DNA of 32,500 nucleotides, from assembly GCA_019637295.1 (NCBI GenBank), contig JAHBVX010000001.1, forward strand, positions 1 to 32,500, written 5' to 3'. The translations under genes were made by a program, and so were the position numbers. A model generated the notes under the pieces. That model was not told the origin of the DNA, ran no database searches, and saw nothing but the letters and a program-made list of their open reading frames with translations. Positions 24,402 through 31,858 of the stretch are shown here, one piece after another (within the stretch, counting starts at the first letter, position 1; the number at the start of each line of letters is the position of its first letter). This DNA comes from Polyangiaceae bacterium (GTDB lineage: Bacteria; Myxococcota_A; Polyangia; Polyangiales; Polyangiaceae).

Positions 24402-25895
24402 TCAATCCTGGGGCGCCGGCGGCAACATCGAATAGCCCACTCGAGCGAGCCGCAGCTCGGACGTGAACACATGGGGCTTGCAGATGCTGGTGCCCACCAG
24501 CATGCGCGCGCAGTCCTGCAGCGCCTCGGTCATCGCCGGGTGTGGGTGCAAGAGCTCCGCGAGGTCCCGGACGGAGCGACCCAAGTTCATCATCAGACTC
24601 ACGGCCTCGAGGGTGGTGGAAGCGTGTGCGCCCAGCGCGCGCATGCCGAGAATGCGCATCTCGTCGTCGTCGGTCACCAGCAGCTTGATGAAGCCATCCG
24701 TCGCGCGCATCGCGATGGCACGGTTCACGAGGTCGTAGGCGTAGACGGCGACACGATAGGCAATGCGCTCCCGCTGAGCCGACTGCTCATTGTGCCCGAT
24801 GGCCGCGACCTCGGGGTCGAGGAACATGATGGTCGAGAGGTTCTCGTAGGAGAGCGAACCGCGGGCCACGCCGGCGATCTTCTCCGCGACGTGCCGGCCT
24901 TCGATCTCGCCCACATTGACCAGCGCGACGTCGAGCGTGACGTCACCCACGGCGTAGATGTGAGGCGCGGACGTTCGGGTGTCCGTGTCGGCGATGTGCT
25001 GCCGCTCGTCGAGTACGACCCCGGCCTGCTCCAGCCCGAGGCTCTCCAGGTTCGGCACCCGTCCGATCGAGATCAGGGCGCACTCGACCGTCAGCGTCTC
25101 GCGGCCACCGGTGGGGTACTCGATCACGTACTCGACGCCATCTCCTTGTCGTCGCATCGAGACCAAGCGGGCCCGGCGGTGTACCACGACGCCTCGAGCC
25201 TCGAGGTTCCTGGCGCACACCCGGGCGACGTCGTCGTCCTCGAAGGGCAAGATCCTCTCCGCGCGGTCGATCAAGTAGACCTTCGTACGCCCGAAGTTCG
25301 CGAACACAGTGGCGAACTCGCAGCCGACCACGCCGGCGCCCACGATCACCAGGCTCTTCGGGAAGCGACCGAGGTGCATGATGTGATCCGAGGTCAGGAT
25401 GCGCTCGCCGTCCACGACCACATCGGGCAACTCGCGCGGACGCGAGCCCGTCGCGATGACGAAGTTACGCGCCGAGATCTCGCGGGTCTCCCCGCCCTTC
25501 GACACCGCCACCCGCTGTGGATCCAAAAACCGCGCCTCGCCCTCCACCAGCGTCACCCGTCCCCCGTCGTCCGACTCGCAACGCCCGAGCTCGTCGAGCT
25601 GCCGTTGAAGCTGCTCAGTCTTGGATGCCACCGCGTCGCTCACGCAGCGACACACCGCGTCGTAGTCGAGCTCGACGTTGGTCGCCCGATAGCCGCGATC
25701 CGTCGCGAGCGCTCGTCGGTAGTCGCGACTCAGCTCCCAGAGCGTCTTGGACGACAGCGCGCCGTCGTGCAAACCCGCTCCGCCCAGCCGGCCCCGTTCG
25801 ACCAAACACACCGACAGCCCAAAGTCCCATGCCCTCATCGCCGTGGCGAAGCCTGCAGGACCCGCACCGAGCACGCACACGTCGAAGTCCGTCAT
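24402..25895 (-). CDS. FAD/NAD(P)-dependent oxidoreductase of the disulfide-reductase family lacking both redox cysteines
   Basis: This 497-aa protein has the two-dinucleotide fold of dihydrolipoamide dehydrogenase/soluble transhydrogenase. The FAD motif is GAGPAGFATA (residues 10-19), the second GxGxxG is GAGVVGCEFA, then IYAVGDV and a dimerisation domain with LHPHPAMTEAL. At the active-site helix (residues 38-50) it reads GGAGLHDGALSSK: Gly41 and Ala46 stand where the CxxxxC cysteines of Lpd would be. E. coli SthA keeps one of these; here neither remains. The C-terminal His-Glu-type motif is kept. Electron transfer between pyridine nucleotides or to a non-disulfide acceptor is likelier than disulfide reduction. 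It lies 46 bases after the PH-like gene, probably the end of that operon. Confidence 0.9.
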   Translation of the reverse strand: MTDFDVCVLGAGPAGFATAMRAWDFGLSVCLVERGRLGGAGLHDGALSSKTLWELSRDYRRALATDRGYRATNVELDYDAVCRCVSDAVASKTEQLQRQLDELGRCESDDGGRVTLVEGEARFLDPQRVAVSKGGETREISARNFVIATGSRPRELPDVVVDGERILTSDHIMHLGRFPKSLVIVGAGVVGCEFATVFANFGRTKVYLIDRAERILPFEDDDVARVCARNLEARGVVVHRRARLVSMRRQGDGVEYVIEYPTGGRETLTVECALISIGRVPNLESLGLEQAGVVLDERQHIADTDTRTSAPHIYAVGDVTLDVALVNVGEIEGRHVAEKIAGVARGSLSYENLSTIMFLDPEVAAIGHNEQSAQRERIAYRVAVYAYDLVNRAIAMRATDGFIKLLVTDDDEMRILGMRALGAHASTTLEAVSLMMNLGRSVRDLAELLHPHPAMTEALQDCARMLVGTSICKPHVFTSELRLARVGYSMLPPAPQD

Positions 25896-25941
25896 CCCGA
25901 CCCCAGGATAACTCGGAACCCCCTCGGCGAGAGCTTCGGCG

Positions 25942-26298
25942 CTAGTCCTCGTAGGGTGTGTCGAGGGATGAGAGCTTGACGCCCCGGTCCGTGAGGTACT
26001 TCCTGAAGGCCTCGGGGTGGTCTGGGGTGACGCATGGCCGGGTGGAGCTGCCGTCGATGACCAGGATGAACATCGTGCGCTTCTTGGGCCGCCGCGTGTC
26101 GAGCGGCATCCAGTGCACGAGATCCCCCGAGCCCCAGATGCGCCAGCGCCCGCCGCTGATCCCTTCGCCCATGTCGTGCTCGCGGACCTCGACGAGCTTC
26201 GTCAGGGGGATGCGCTTGGTTCCAAACGGGAAGTAGTAGAACCGGAGCGCGATCTCCCGATCGTTGCCTTTGACGAGTGAGTCGCTGTAGTGCGCCAT
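25942..26298 (-). CDS. Small PH-like domain protein, 118 aa
   Basis: Starting at ATG 26298, the protein reads as a compact strand-rich fold: LRFYYFPFGTKRIPLTKLVEVRE, WRIWGSGDLVHWMP, TMFILVIDGSS, then a C-terminal helix (PEAFRKYLTDRG). This order of about seven strands and a final helix is typical of bacterial PH-like domains, which bind lipids or proteins. It has no membrane segment or signal. The family call is by pattern only. A TTG at 26334 would add 12 residues. It sits between the DksA-like gene (45-base gap) and the oxidoreductase (46-base gap). Confidence 0.65.
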   Translation of the reverse strand: MAHYSDSLVKGNDREIALRFYYFPFGTKRIPLTKLVEVREHDMGEGISGGRWRIWGSGDLVHWMPLDTRRPKKRTMFILVIDGSSTRPCVTPDHPEAFRKYLTDRGVKLSSLDTPYED

Positions 26299-26305
26299 CC
26301 CTGAG

Positions 26306-26315
26306 CGCCTAGGCG
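26306..26315. promoter_or_regulatory. 10-bp palindrome before the PH-like gene
   Basis: CGCCTAGGCG is a perfect palindrome ending eight bases upstream of the ATG at 26298. It covers the only plausible ribosome-binding purines (AGGCG), so it could hold a repressor or pair within the mRNA. Confidence 0.3.
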
Positions 26316-26325
26316 GCCGCTCCTC

Positions 26326-26339
26326 CCCCGTCAACGGGG
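26326..26339. promoter_or_regulatory. Short GC hairpin between operon genes
   Basis: CCCCG and CGGGG flank a TCAA tetraloop in the 45-base gap between the DksA-like stop and the PH-like start. There is no following T-run on the minus strand, so it is more likely an mRNA processing or stabilising hairpin than an intrinsic terminator. Confidence 0.35.
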
Positions 26340-26343
26340 ACCG

Positions 26344-26700
26344 TCAGCGGCTCGCTTGACACGGAACGCAGAACGGGGCCTCCGGCTTGACGAGCAGCCG
26401 CGCCATGCCGATGGGCTCTTCGCAGCTCGCGCACTGGCCATAGGACCCTTCCACCAGCTTACCGAGCGCGCGCTGGACCTGCGCGAGCTGCGTCTCGAGA
26501 CGCTGCCGCAGCGCAGCGGCCATCTGCTGCTGTTGCATCGCGTCCATACGGGTGAGCCTGCCGATGGACAGCTCGAGCTCGACGGGGCGCGAGTCGTCCC
26601 GGGTGGCCTCGAGGGCGCGCTGGAGCTCGGTCCGCCGCTGCTCGAGAGCCAGGGTCAGCGCGACGAGTCGATCGGCGGTCAGCTCGTCGTCGTCACTCAC
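26344..26700 (-). CDS. DksA/TraR-family C4 zinc-finger protein
   Basis: This 118-aa protein starts at GTG 26700, overlapping the SEC-C gene stop by GTGA. A long helical, Glu/Arg-rich coiled-coil region (about residues 5-85) leads to a zinc finger CASC..CVPC ([12 protein letters not shown] then PFCVPCQ), the DksA/TraR C4 arrangement. Family members bind in the RNA polymerase secondary channel and modulate promoter choice. The coiled-coil tip of DksA needs acidic residues; here the region around [12 protein letters not shown] has one Asp, so true DksA activity is uncertain and it may be an RNA polymerase-binding or unrelated zinc protein. It belongs to a putative operon with three others. Confidence 0.85.
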   Translation of the reverse strand: MSDDDELTADRLVALTLALEQRRTELQRALEATRDDSRPVELELSIGRLTRMDAMQQQQMAAALRQRLETQLAQVQRALGKLVEGSYGQCASCEEPIGMARLLVKPEAPFCVPCQASR

Positions 26701-26969
26701 ACCGCCCGCCGACGGATGGGCGAAGGCCGCTGAGGCGGTGGCGCCTTGGGCCTCCCCCCGGAGTCCGTGGTCGTGGAGCTCGGCTCCCGGGGCCGCCCCG
26801 GCTTGGCAGGGGCAGTCTCGTCCACCTCGCCCTGCTCGGCCGCGCGCTTGGCGGCCTCCGCGGCCAGCTCCGCCGACTTGGCCGCGTCGTCCTGTGCGGC
26901 GCAGCACTTCTTGTACTTCTTGCCCGAGCCGCAGTGGCACGGGTCATTGCGTCCGAGCTTCGTGTTCAC
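26697..26969 (-). CDS. SEC-C motif zinc-binding protein, 90 aa
   Basis: The GTG at 26969 begins a short protein with a textbook SEC-C motif at residues 6-23 ([18 protein letters not shown]), the zinc-binding module found at the SecA C terminus where it contacts SecB. An Ala/Glu-rich helix (about 25-47) and a Pro/Arg/Ser-rich, probably disordered tail follow. Small stand-alone SEC-C proteins are common and mostly uncharacterised. It is the first gene of the minus-strand run, divergent from pepA across 168 bases, and is translationally coupled to the DksA-like gene. That makes two zinc-knuckle proteins made together. Confidence 0.88.
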   Translation of the reverse strand: MNTKLGRNDPCHCGSGKKYKKCCAAQDDAAKSAELAAEAAKRAAEQGEVDETAPAKPGRPREPSSTTTDSGGRPKAPPPQRPSPIRRRAV

Positions 26970-27047
26970 AGCGGAAGGCTAGAAGTACGGCGGTAGCTCG
27001 TCAACCGCGTCGCACGCCAGAGCGCAGCGCTTTGCCGCGTTCAGTGC

Positions 27048-27077
27048 TTGAATCCGCGTGGAGCAAGGTGGCACTAT
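27048..27077 (+). promoter_or_regulatory. Candidate pepA promoter
   Basis: TTGAAT (27048-27053) and CACTAT (27072-27077) lie 18 bases apart, about 60 bases upstream of the pepA start. This is a plausible sigma-70-type pair, judged by eye only. Confidence 0.35.
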
Positions 27078-27137
27078 CGTCGGCCCAATGCCGTCGGGCA
27101 CTCCAGCGCCGCGGCCCTCCCGAGGAGAAGCTTCCCC

Positions 27138-28613
27138 ATGCCCCTCAACGTGCAAGCCACGAGTGGTGAGTTCTCGGCCGCCGCCGTCGATGTCCTCGCC
27201 GTGTTCGCGACCGAAGGCGATCTGGCCAAGCAGAAGCCTTTGAGCGAGCTCAACAAGGCCCTCGGCGGGGGCTTGCTCGAGCACGCAGGGCACGTGGACT
27301 TCACCGGCAAGTCCGAGCAAACCCTAGACGTCGTGACCCTCGGCAAGATCAAGCCCAAGCACGTGATCGTGATCGGGCTCGGGAAGAAGGACGCCATCAC
27401 CGCGGCGGCACTCCGTAGCTACGCGGCGGTCGCGGCGCGTTTCGCCAACAGCGTCATGGCCAAGAGCCTCGCGCTCGCGCTGCCGGATCCCAGCGCCGAT
27501 CTGAGGCCCGTCGCCGAGGGGGCCAAGCTGGGCGCGTACCGCTTCTCCAAGTACTTCACCGGAGACCGCGTGCCCAAGAGCGAGCTGCGAGAGGTGTTGG
27601 TCTACGTCGGCCGCGCCACGCCTGCACACCGAAAGCAGCTGGCGCTGGGCGCAGCGGTGGCGGACGCAGTGATCATCGCGCGCGACGCCGTGAACGAACC
27701 GCCGAACGAGCTGTACCCGCTGGCCATGGCCGAGATCGCCCGAAAGATCGCCAAGAAGGGCAAGCTCAAGATTCAGGTCTTCGACAAGAAGGCCATCCAG
27801 CAGAAGGGCATGAAGCTGCTCTACGCGGTCGGGCAAGGCAGCGTCCACGAACCCTGCTTCATCCACATGAGCTACGTGCCCAAGAAGGCGAAGAAGAAGA
27901 TCGTGTTCGTGGGCAAGGGCCTCACCTTCGACTCGGGTGGCCTGTGCATAAAGCCGGCCCCGGGCATGGGCGACATGAAGAGCGACATGGGGGGAGCTGC
28001 CGCCGTACTCGGACTGATGGCGGCGGTCTCGGCGATCGCTCCCTCGGTGGAAGTCCACGGCGTGATCGCGTCGGCGGAGAACATGCCCGACGCCGGAGCC
28101 TATCGACCTGGTGATGTCTTCGGTTCACTGTCCGGCAAGACCGTCGAGATCGTGAACACGGACGCCGAGGGACGTTTGGTGCTCGCCGATGCGCTCACCT
28201 ACGCGAGCCGCCTGAAGCCGGATGTGATCATCGACGCAGCGACCCTCACCGGGGCCTGCATGGTGGCGCTCGGCAAGACCTGCTCCGCCTTCTACACCGC
28301 GGACGACGATCTTGCGGGGAAGTTCGCGGGCTCGGCGCGGGCGGTGGGCGAGCAGTTCTGGCGCATGCCGCTGCTCGACGACTTGCGAGAACAGCTCAAG
28401 AGCGACGTGGCGGACCTCAAGCACACCGGCGAGCGCTGGGGCGGGTCCATTTCGGCTGCGCTGTTCTTGCGGGAGTTCGTGGAGGGCGCTGCATGGATCC
28501 ACTGCGACATCGCCGGACCGGTGCTTGGAGACCGAGCGAAGGGTGTGTACCCCAAGGGGGGTACCGGCCATCCCGTCCTGACCTTCTTGGACGTGGTCGA
28601 AAGCATGGGCTGA
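27138..28613 (+). CDS. pepA: Leucyl aminopeptidase (M17)
   Basis: This 491-aa protein is a cytosol aminopeptidase of family M17. The two-metal site is visible: Lys260 and Asp265 in VGKGLTFDSGG, Asp283 in MKSDMGGAA, and Asp342 and Glu344 in the signature NTDAEGRL (residues 340-347). Catalytic Lys272 (CIKPAPG) and Arg346 are present. It removes N-terminal residues from peptides in the cytoplasm as a hexamer, and in some bacteria PepA also binds DNA. The start at ATG 27138 is supported by GAGGAG about 11 bases upstream; an earlier in-frame start at 27048 overlaps the candidate promoter. It leads a co-directional run of six genes reaching to 31838. Confidence 0.97.
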   Translation: MPLNVQATSGEFSAAAVDVLAVFATEGDLAKQKPLSELNKALGGGLLEHAGHVDFTGKSEQTLDVVTLGKIKPKHVIVIGLGKKDAITAAALRSYAAVAARFANSVMAKSLALALPDPSADLRPVAEGAKLGAYRFSKYFTGDRVPKSELREVLVYVGRATPAHRKQLALGAAVADAVIIARDAVNEPPNELYPLAMAEIARKIAKKGKLKIQVFDKKAIQQKGMKLLYAVGQGSVHEPCFIHMSYVPKKAKKKIVFVGKGLTFDSGGLCIKPAPGMGDMKSDMGGAAAVLGLMAAVSAIAPSVEVHGVIASAENMPDAGAYRPGDVFGSLSGKTVEIVNTDAEGRLVLADALTYASRLKPDVIIDAATLTGACMVALGKTCSAFYTADDDLAGKFAGSARAVGEQFWRMPLLDDLREQLKSDVADLKHTGERWGGSISAALFLREFVEGAAWIHCDIAGPVLGDRAKGVYPKGGTGHPVLTFLDVVESMG

Positions 28614-29338
28614 GCGCGGTCGCGCTGCTGGCTCTCCTGGCCTCGGGCAGCAGCGCTCACCTGCGCTTCCCCAAGCTGTCGGCCGAACGCTGGATCGAGG
28701 TCCACCTCGATCGCGAGCGCGTCGTCGTGGACTACCGGCTCGGCTTCGGGGTCGATCGCGCGAACGCCGAGCGAAAGCTCGCCGACCGTGACGGTGACTT
28801 CCAGGTGAGCACGCTCGAGGCGAACGCGCGCCTGGATCGCCGCACCGCCGAGCTCGTCGCGGCCACGAGCGTCTGCGTTGGGCGGACCCGCGACGCGCTC
28901 AGCTGCCGGCCGCTGAAGCCCAGCGAGGTCGTCCGGGTGGAGGCGGAGGGCTGGTCACCGGGTCCCACCGGCCATTTGCACATCACCTGGCGCCTCGAGT
29001 TGACGGAGAGGCCCGCGCGGCTCGGAGCCTTCGAGCTGCAGGATGGCTACTCGGTAGACGGCGTCGACGTGACGGACGTGACCATCACGCCGCCCGCCGG
29101 CGTCACGCCTCTGGCCGCGGGGGATCCCGCTGGCAAGCTCGGTGCCGCTACCCTGCGCTGGACCTGGGTCGAGGCCAACAGGCCCGCCGGACCTCGGCGC
29201 GTGCTGGTGACCTGGCCGCCACCGAGGGAGGCGCTCGACCGGCTACTGCTCGGAGTCGCCGCCCTCGCCATCGCTGGGTTACTGTTCGGCCTGTGGCTGC
29301 GCCGCCGTCCCCGATCGCTCCCGAGCTCGCCGCAGTGA
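28493..29338 (+). CDS. Secreted, membrane-anchored protein with EF-hand-like loop (start uncertain)
   Basis: The coding part is clear from the hydrophobic signal LSAVALLALLASGSSAH onward, through a beta-rich domain and a C-terminal membrane helix (LLLGVAALAIAGLLFGLWL) with an Arg-rich cytoplasmic end. The only ATG in frame is 28493, deep inside pepA, giving a 39-residue leader. A CTG at 28610 overlaps the pepA stop as CTGA and would place the start right at the signal peptide. The domain contains DRDGDFQVSTLE, an EF-hand-like loop with Asp at 1, 3 and 5 and Glu at 12 but Phe at position 6. It reminds me of the extracytoplasmic N-terminal regions paired with some nickel/cobalt or HupE-type transporters. 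Function unknown. Confidence 0.72.
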   Translation: MDPLRHRRTGAWRPSEGCVPQGGYRPSRPDLLGRGRKHGLSAVALLALLASGSSAHLRFPKLSAERWIEVHLDRERVVVDYRLGFGVDRANAERKLADRDGDFQVSTLEANARLDRRTAELVAATSVCVGRTRDALSCRPLKPSEVVRVEAEGWSPGPTGHLHITWRLELTERPARLGAFELQDGYSVDGVDVTDVTITPPAGVTPLAAGDPAGKLGAATLRWTWVEANRPAGPRRVLVTWPPPREALDRLLLGVAALAIAGLLFGLWLRRRPRSLPSSPQ

Positions 29339-30036
29339 GCCGAGGCGCCTCCTTGCGCGCGAGCGCCGGGTTTCGGATCTTGGTCCCCCTGCTGCCGGGC
29401 CTGTATGCCTGGCTCAGCACCGTCATGTTCCCCGCGCTGCGCAGCGGGTGGCCGGCGCGGGTGACGGCGCTGGCTGCGTTGCTGCTGCTCGTAGCCGGGA
29501 CGGTGATGGGCACGCGGGTAGAGCGAGTTGGGCGTATCCTCGGCGTGTGGGGCTTTCTCACGGCGTGCATCGCCACCTGGCTGCTCGCCGCCGACCAGCT
29601 GGCGGTCGAGCGACTCGACATCGTGCGCGCCGCCTCCGGCGCGATCGGCTGGGCGCTGTTCGCCTTCGGTTGGGGGAACGTGCGCGCTCCCGGCGCCGTT
29701 CCGGAGGAAGACCCACGAGCGATCGCTGGCGCGCCGCTGGAGCGTCGCGGAGAGATGCCGCCGGGGGCGGCCGGCGTTGCCGCGGTCGGCGTGCTCGGCG
29801 CCCTCGCCGTGGTGCTGTCGGCGTGGCGCGTGCGGCGCGAAGACCACGCGCTGTTCGCGCACGCGGTCGCCTTCGTGGCCGCAGTCGCGCTGGTCTCGGC
29901 GGCCGCACACATCGCCGTGGAGCGCGGCAAGGGCGTGGCTGCGCCGTCGGGTCGCAGTCTCGCGGCGGCGTCGCTCCCGCTGACGCTTGCGATCATGTTG
30001 CTGGTCATCGGGATGATGTGGTTAGTCTTGCGTTGA
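29335..30036 (+). CDS. Polytopic membrane protein of unknown function, 233 aa
   Basis: The GTG at 29335 overlaps the upstream stop (GTGA); an earlier in-frame GTG (29293) lies inside the upstream membrane helix. About seven hydrophobic helices are visible, for example LVPLLPGLYAWLSTVMF, ALAALLLLVAGTVMG, GFLTACIATWLLA, GVAAVGVLGALAVVLSAW and the last, LAIMLLVIGMMWLVL. A charged loop of about 35 residues (PEEDPRAIAGAPLERRGE) separates helices 4 and 5. No transporter, heme or metal motif is obvious and I cannot name the family. Co-translation with the anchored protein upstream suggests the two form a membrane complex. Confidence 0.78.
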   Translation: MSRGASLRASAGFRILVPLLPGLYAWLSTVMFPALRSGWPARVTALAALLLLVAGTVMGTRVERVGRILGVWGFLTACIATWLLAADQLAVERLDIVRAASGAIGWALFAFGWGNVRAPGAVPEEDPRAIAGAPLERRGEMPPGAAGVAAVGVLGALAVVLSAWRVRREDHALFAHAVAFVAAVALVSAAAHIAVERGKGVAAPSGRSLAAASLPLTLAIMLLVIGMMWLVLR

Positions 30037-30059
30037 GCGAGGTGATTCGGAGATAGGCC

Positions 30060-30248
30060 ATGGCAGGCGCGCGCATCGTCGACTTCGTCAGCATCCTGCT
30101 CCTGGTGGGCAGCGCCCTCGCGTTCTTCGCGGGGGTGGGCGCGCTGGCGGAGCGCAACGATCTGGCCGCGCTGTACTGGTTGGTGGTCGGGGGCCTCACG
30201 CTGCGCGCCGCGACCGAGGTGCTTCGTCCTCGGGCGGGGTCACGCTGA
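30060..30248 (+). CDS. Small two-helix membrane protein, 62 aa
   Basis: ATG 30060 is preceded by a good ribosome site (GGAGAT). Two hydrophobic helices (FVSILLLVGSALAFFAGVG and LYWLVVGGLTLRAATEVL) are joined by a short charged loop (ERNDLA). There is no recognised family. It lies 23 bases after the polytopic gene and one base before the parvulin-like gene, so it is surely in the same transcript. Confidence 0.72.
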   Translation: MAGARIVDFVSILLLVGSALAFFAGVGALAERNDLAALYWLVVGGLTLRAATEVLRPRAGSR

Positions 30249-30249
30249 C

Positions 30250-31185
30250 ATGGTGGAGTGGCGGTCCTGGGTCGGGTGTGCGTGCGCAGGCCTGATCGCC
30301 GCGTGCGGCGATGCCGGCACGCCGCCCCCCGCCCGGTCCGGCACGTTTCACGAGGGCATCCTGGCCATGGTCGGCGACGACGCGATCCACGCCGAGACCG
30401 TGCGGCGCGTGATGAAGGTGCAGGGCCTCGCTGCCTCGGCGGCCTTGGACCGAGCGGTGCGTGACGCGCTGTTCGCGCGAGAAGCTCGGCAGCGCTACGA
30501 GCGGGAGCACCTCTTGCCGGTGCTCGAGCGCGCGGTGCTCGCTCGGCGGCTGCTCGAAGCGCTACAGGCCGAGGCTCGAGCGCGCGGGCCTTCAACCACG
30601 GAAGAAGTCGCGCAGGTCCTGGGGCGGAGCTGGTACGACATCGACCGTCCCTCGGCGGCTCGCACCATTCACGCTGCCGTACTGGTGAAGTCCGAGGCTC
30701 AGATGGGCCCCGCGCGCGCCCTCGCGGGGCGGATTCTCGGAGCGGTTCAGGATGCCAAGACCGCGCAAGAGTTCGAGCACGCCGCGCGCAGTGTGGAGGC
30801 CGGGACGCTCGAGGTCCGCGTCGAGACGCTGCCTCCCGTCGCGCGGGATGGTCGCATCGTGCCCGACGAGCCGCCGTTACCCGGTGCGACGGTGGGCGAG
30901 TTGGAGGAGCCCTTCGCTCGAGCTGCCCATGACATCGAGCGAGTTGGTGGTTCGAGCGGCGTGGTCGAGACCAGCTACGGATTCCACGTCATACGGTTGC
31001 TCGCGCGGACCGAAGCCTGGAGCCTGCCCGAAGCCGAGCGCAAGCAGCGCGTCGACGCGGAGGTCATCTCGGACCGCGCGCGGGCGCTCGAGCAGTCGCT
31101 GGTCGAGTCTCTGACCAGACAAACCGCGGTTCGCGTCGAGCGCGACGCGGCGGATCTCACCAGTCGGGTCGTCGTCGCACCATGA
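30250..31185 (+). CDS. Parvulin-type peptidyl-prolyl isomerase lipoprotein
   Basis: This 311-aa lipoprotein (GLIAAC, Cys19) follows the SurA/PpiC/PrsA plan. A short N-terminal segment opens with ILAMVGDDAIHAETV. A helical chaperone-like region (about 45-135) follows, then a parvulin domain (about 140-255) with RTIHAAVLVK at the start and VVETSYGFHVIRLL at the end, and a C-terminal helix. The parvulin core is somewhat shortened and divergent, so isomerase activity is likely but not certain. It should act as a periplasmic folding factor anchored to a membrane. Its stop overlaps the start of the next gene (ATGA). Confidence 0.86.
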   Translation: MVEWRSWVGCACAGLIAACGDAGTPPPARSGTFHEGILAMVGDDAIHAETVRRVMKVQGLAASAALDRAVRDALFAREARQRYEREHLLPVLERAVLARRLLEALQAEARARGPSTTEEVAQVLGRSWYDIDRPSAARTIHAAVLVKSEAQMGPARALAGRILGAVQDAKTAQEFEHAARSVEAGTLEVRVETLPPVARDGRIVPDEPPLPGATVGELEEPFARAAHDIERVGGSSGVVETSYGFHVIRLLARTEAWSLPEAERKQRVDAEVISDRARALEQSLVESLTRQTAVRVERDAADLTSRVVVAP

Positions 31186-31838
31186 GACAGCGCTTCCGAA
31201 CCCTCAGCGGGCGCGACCAGGCCGTCTCGAGCTTCGGTGCGATCCTGCTCCGGCTGTGCGACGGGATCGATGCCGCCGGCACCGCGCTGGTCGATTCCGA
31301 GGGCGAGACGGTGGACTACGCAGGGGTGGTAAACCCGTTCGAGATCCGGGTCGCGGCGGCCGAGTGGCAGCTCGTGCTCAAGCTGCTGCGGAAGTCGGTC
31401 ATCCCCGACTTCAGGACGACGCACGAGCTGTTCGTGCGCTGCAGCCAGAAGAGCTTCGCCGCGTTCGCGTTGGGAGAAGGCTACTGCATCGTAGCGGAGC
31501 TCTTGCCCAACTGCTTCAGCGTGTCTCAACGCGCGCTCGGCGAGGCGGTACGTGAGCTGTCCGACGAAGCGGGGCTGCTCATCCCCGAGTCGTTCCGGCC
31601 GTTTCAACGCTGGACGCGAGTCGAAGTGCAGACCTCTGCGAGCGTGGATCGTCGGCCGTTTTCCGTGTGGATGGCCGGCGCGTGGTGCCCCATCGAGGTG
31701 CTCGGCCGCTACCATGCCGAGGATCTGGAGCGCAACGAGGTGGGTTATCGCGGGCGCCTGGTCACCGGCGCCGAGGTGACCTTCGTGCGCGAAGCCCTCG
31801 GGCGCTGGTACGCGGAAGACATGCCGCGCTTCGGCTGA
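31182..31838 (+). CDS. Roadblock/LC7-like protein, 218 aa
   Basis: ATG 31182 overlaps the preceding stop. The N-terminal half resembles a roadblock/LC7 domain: FGAILLRLCDGIDAAGTALVDSEGETVDYAG, an amphipathic helix followed by the strand typical of small-GTPase regulators such as MglB, then LFVRCSQKSFAAFALGEGYCIVAELLP (each quoted as key segments). The C-terminal 100 residues (SFRPFQRWTRVEVQ, WCPIEVLGRYHA) are not assigned. In myxobacteria roadblock proteins regulate polarity and motility GTPases, but no GTPase gene is in the window. The family call is by pattern. It is the last gene of the pepA-led run. Confidence 0.68.
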   Translation: MRQRFRTLSGRDQAVSSFGAILLRLCDGIDAAGTALVDSEGETVDYAGVVNPFEIRVAAAEWQLVLKLLRKSVIPDFRTTHELFVRCSQKSFAAFALGEGYCIVAELLPNCFSVSQRALGEAVRELSDEAGLLIPESFRPFQRWTRVEVQTSASVDRRPFSVWMAGAWCPIEVLGRYHAEDLERNEVGYRGRLVTGAEVTFVREALGRWYAEDMPRFG

Positions 31839-31858
31839 GGCGTCGGATCAGCCAGGCG

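Noticed and set aside
24384..25979. 531-codon plus-strand open frame opposite the flavoprotein gene
   Set aside because: Arg/His/Asp-rich shadow translation of high-GC DNA; the minus-strand frame has clear FAD and NAD(P) motifs.
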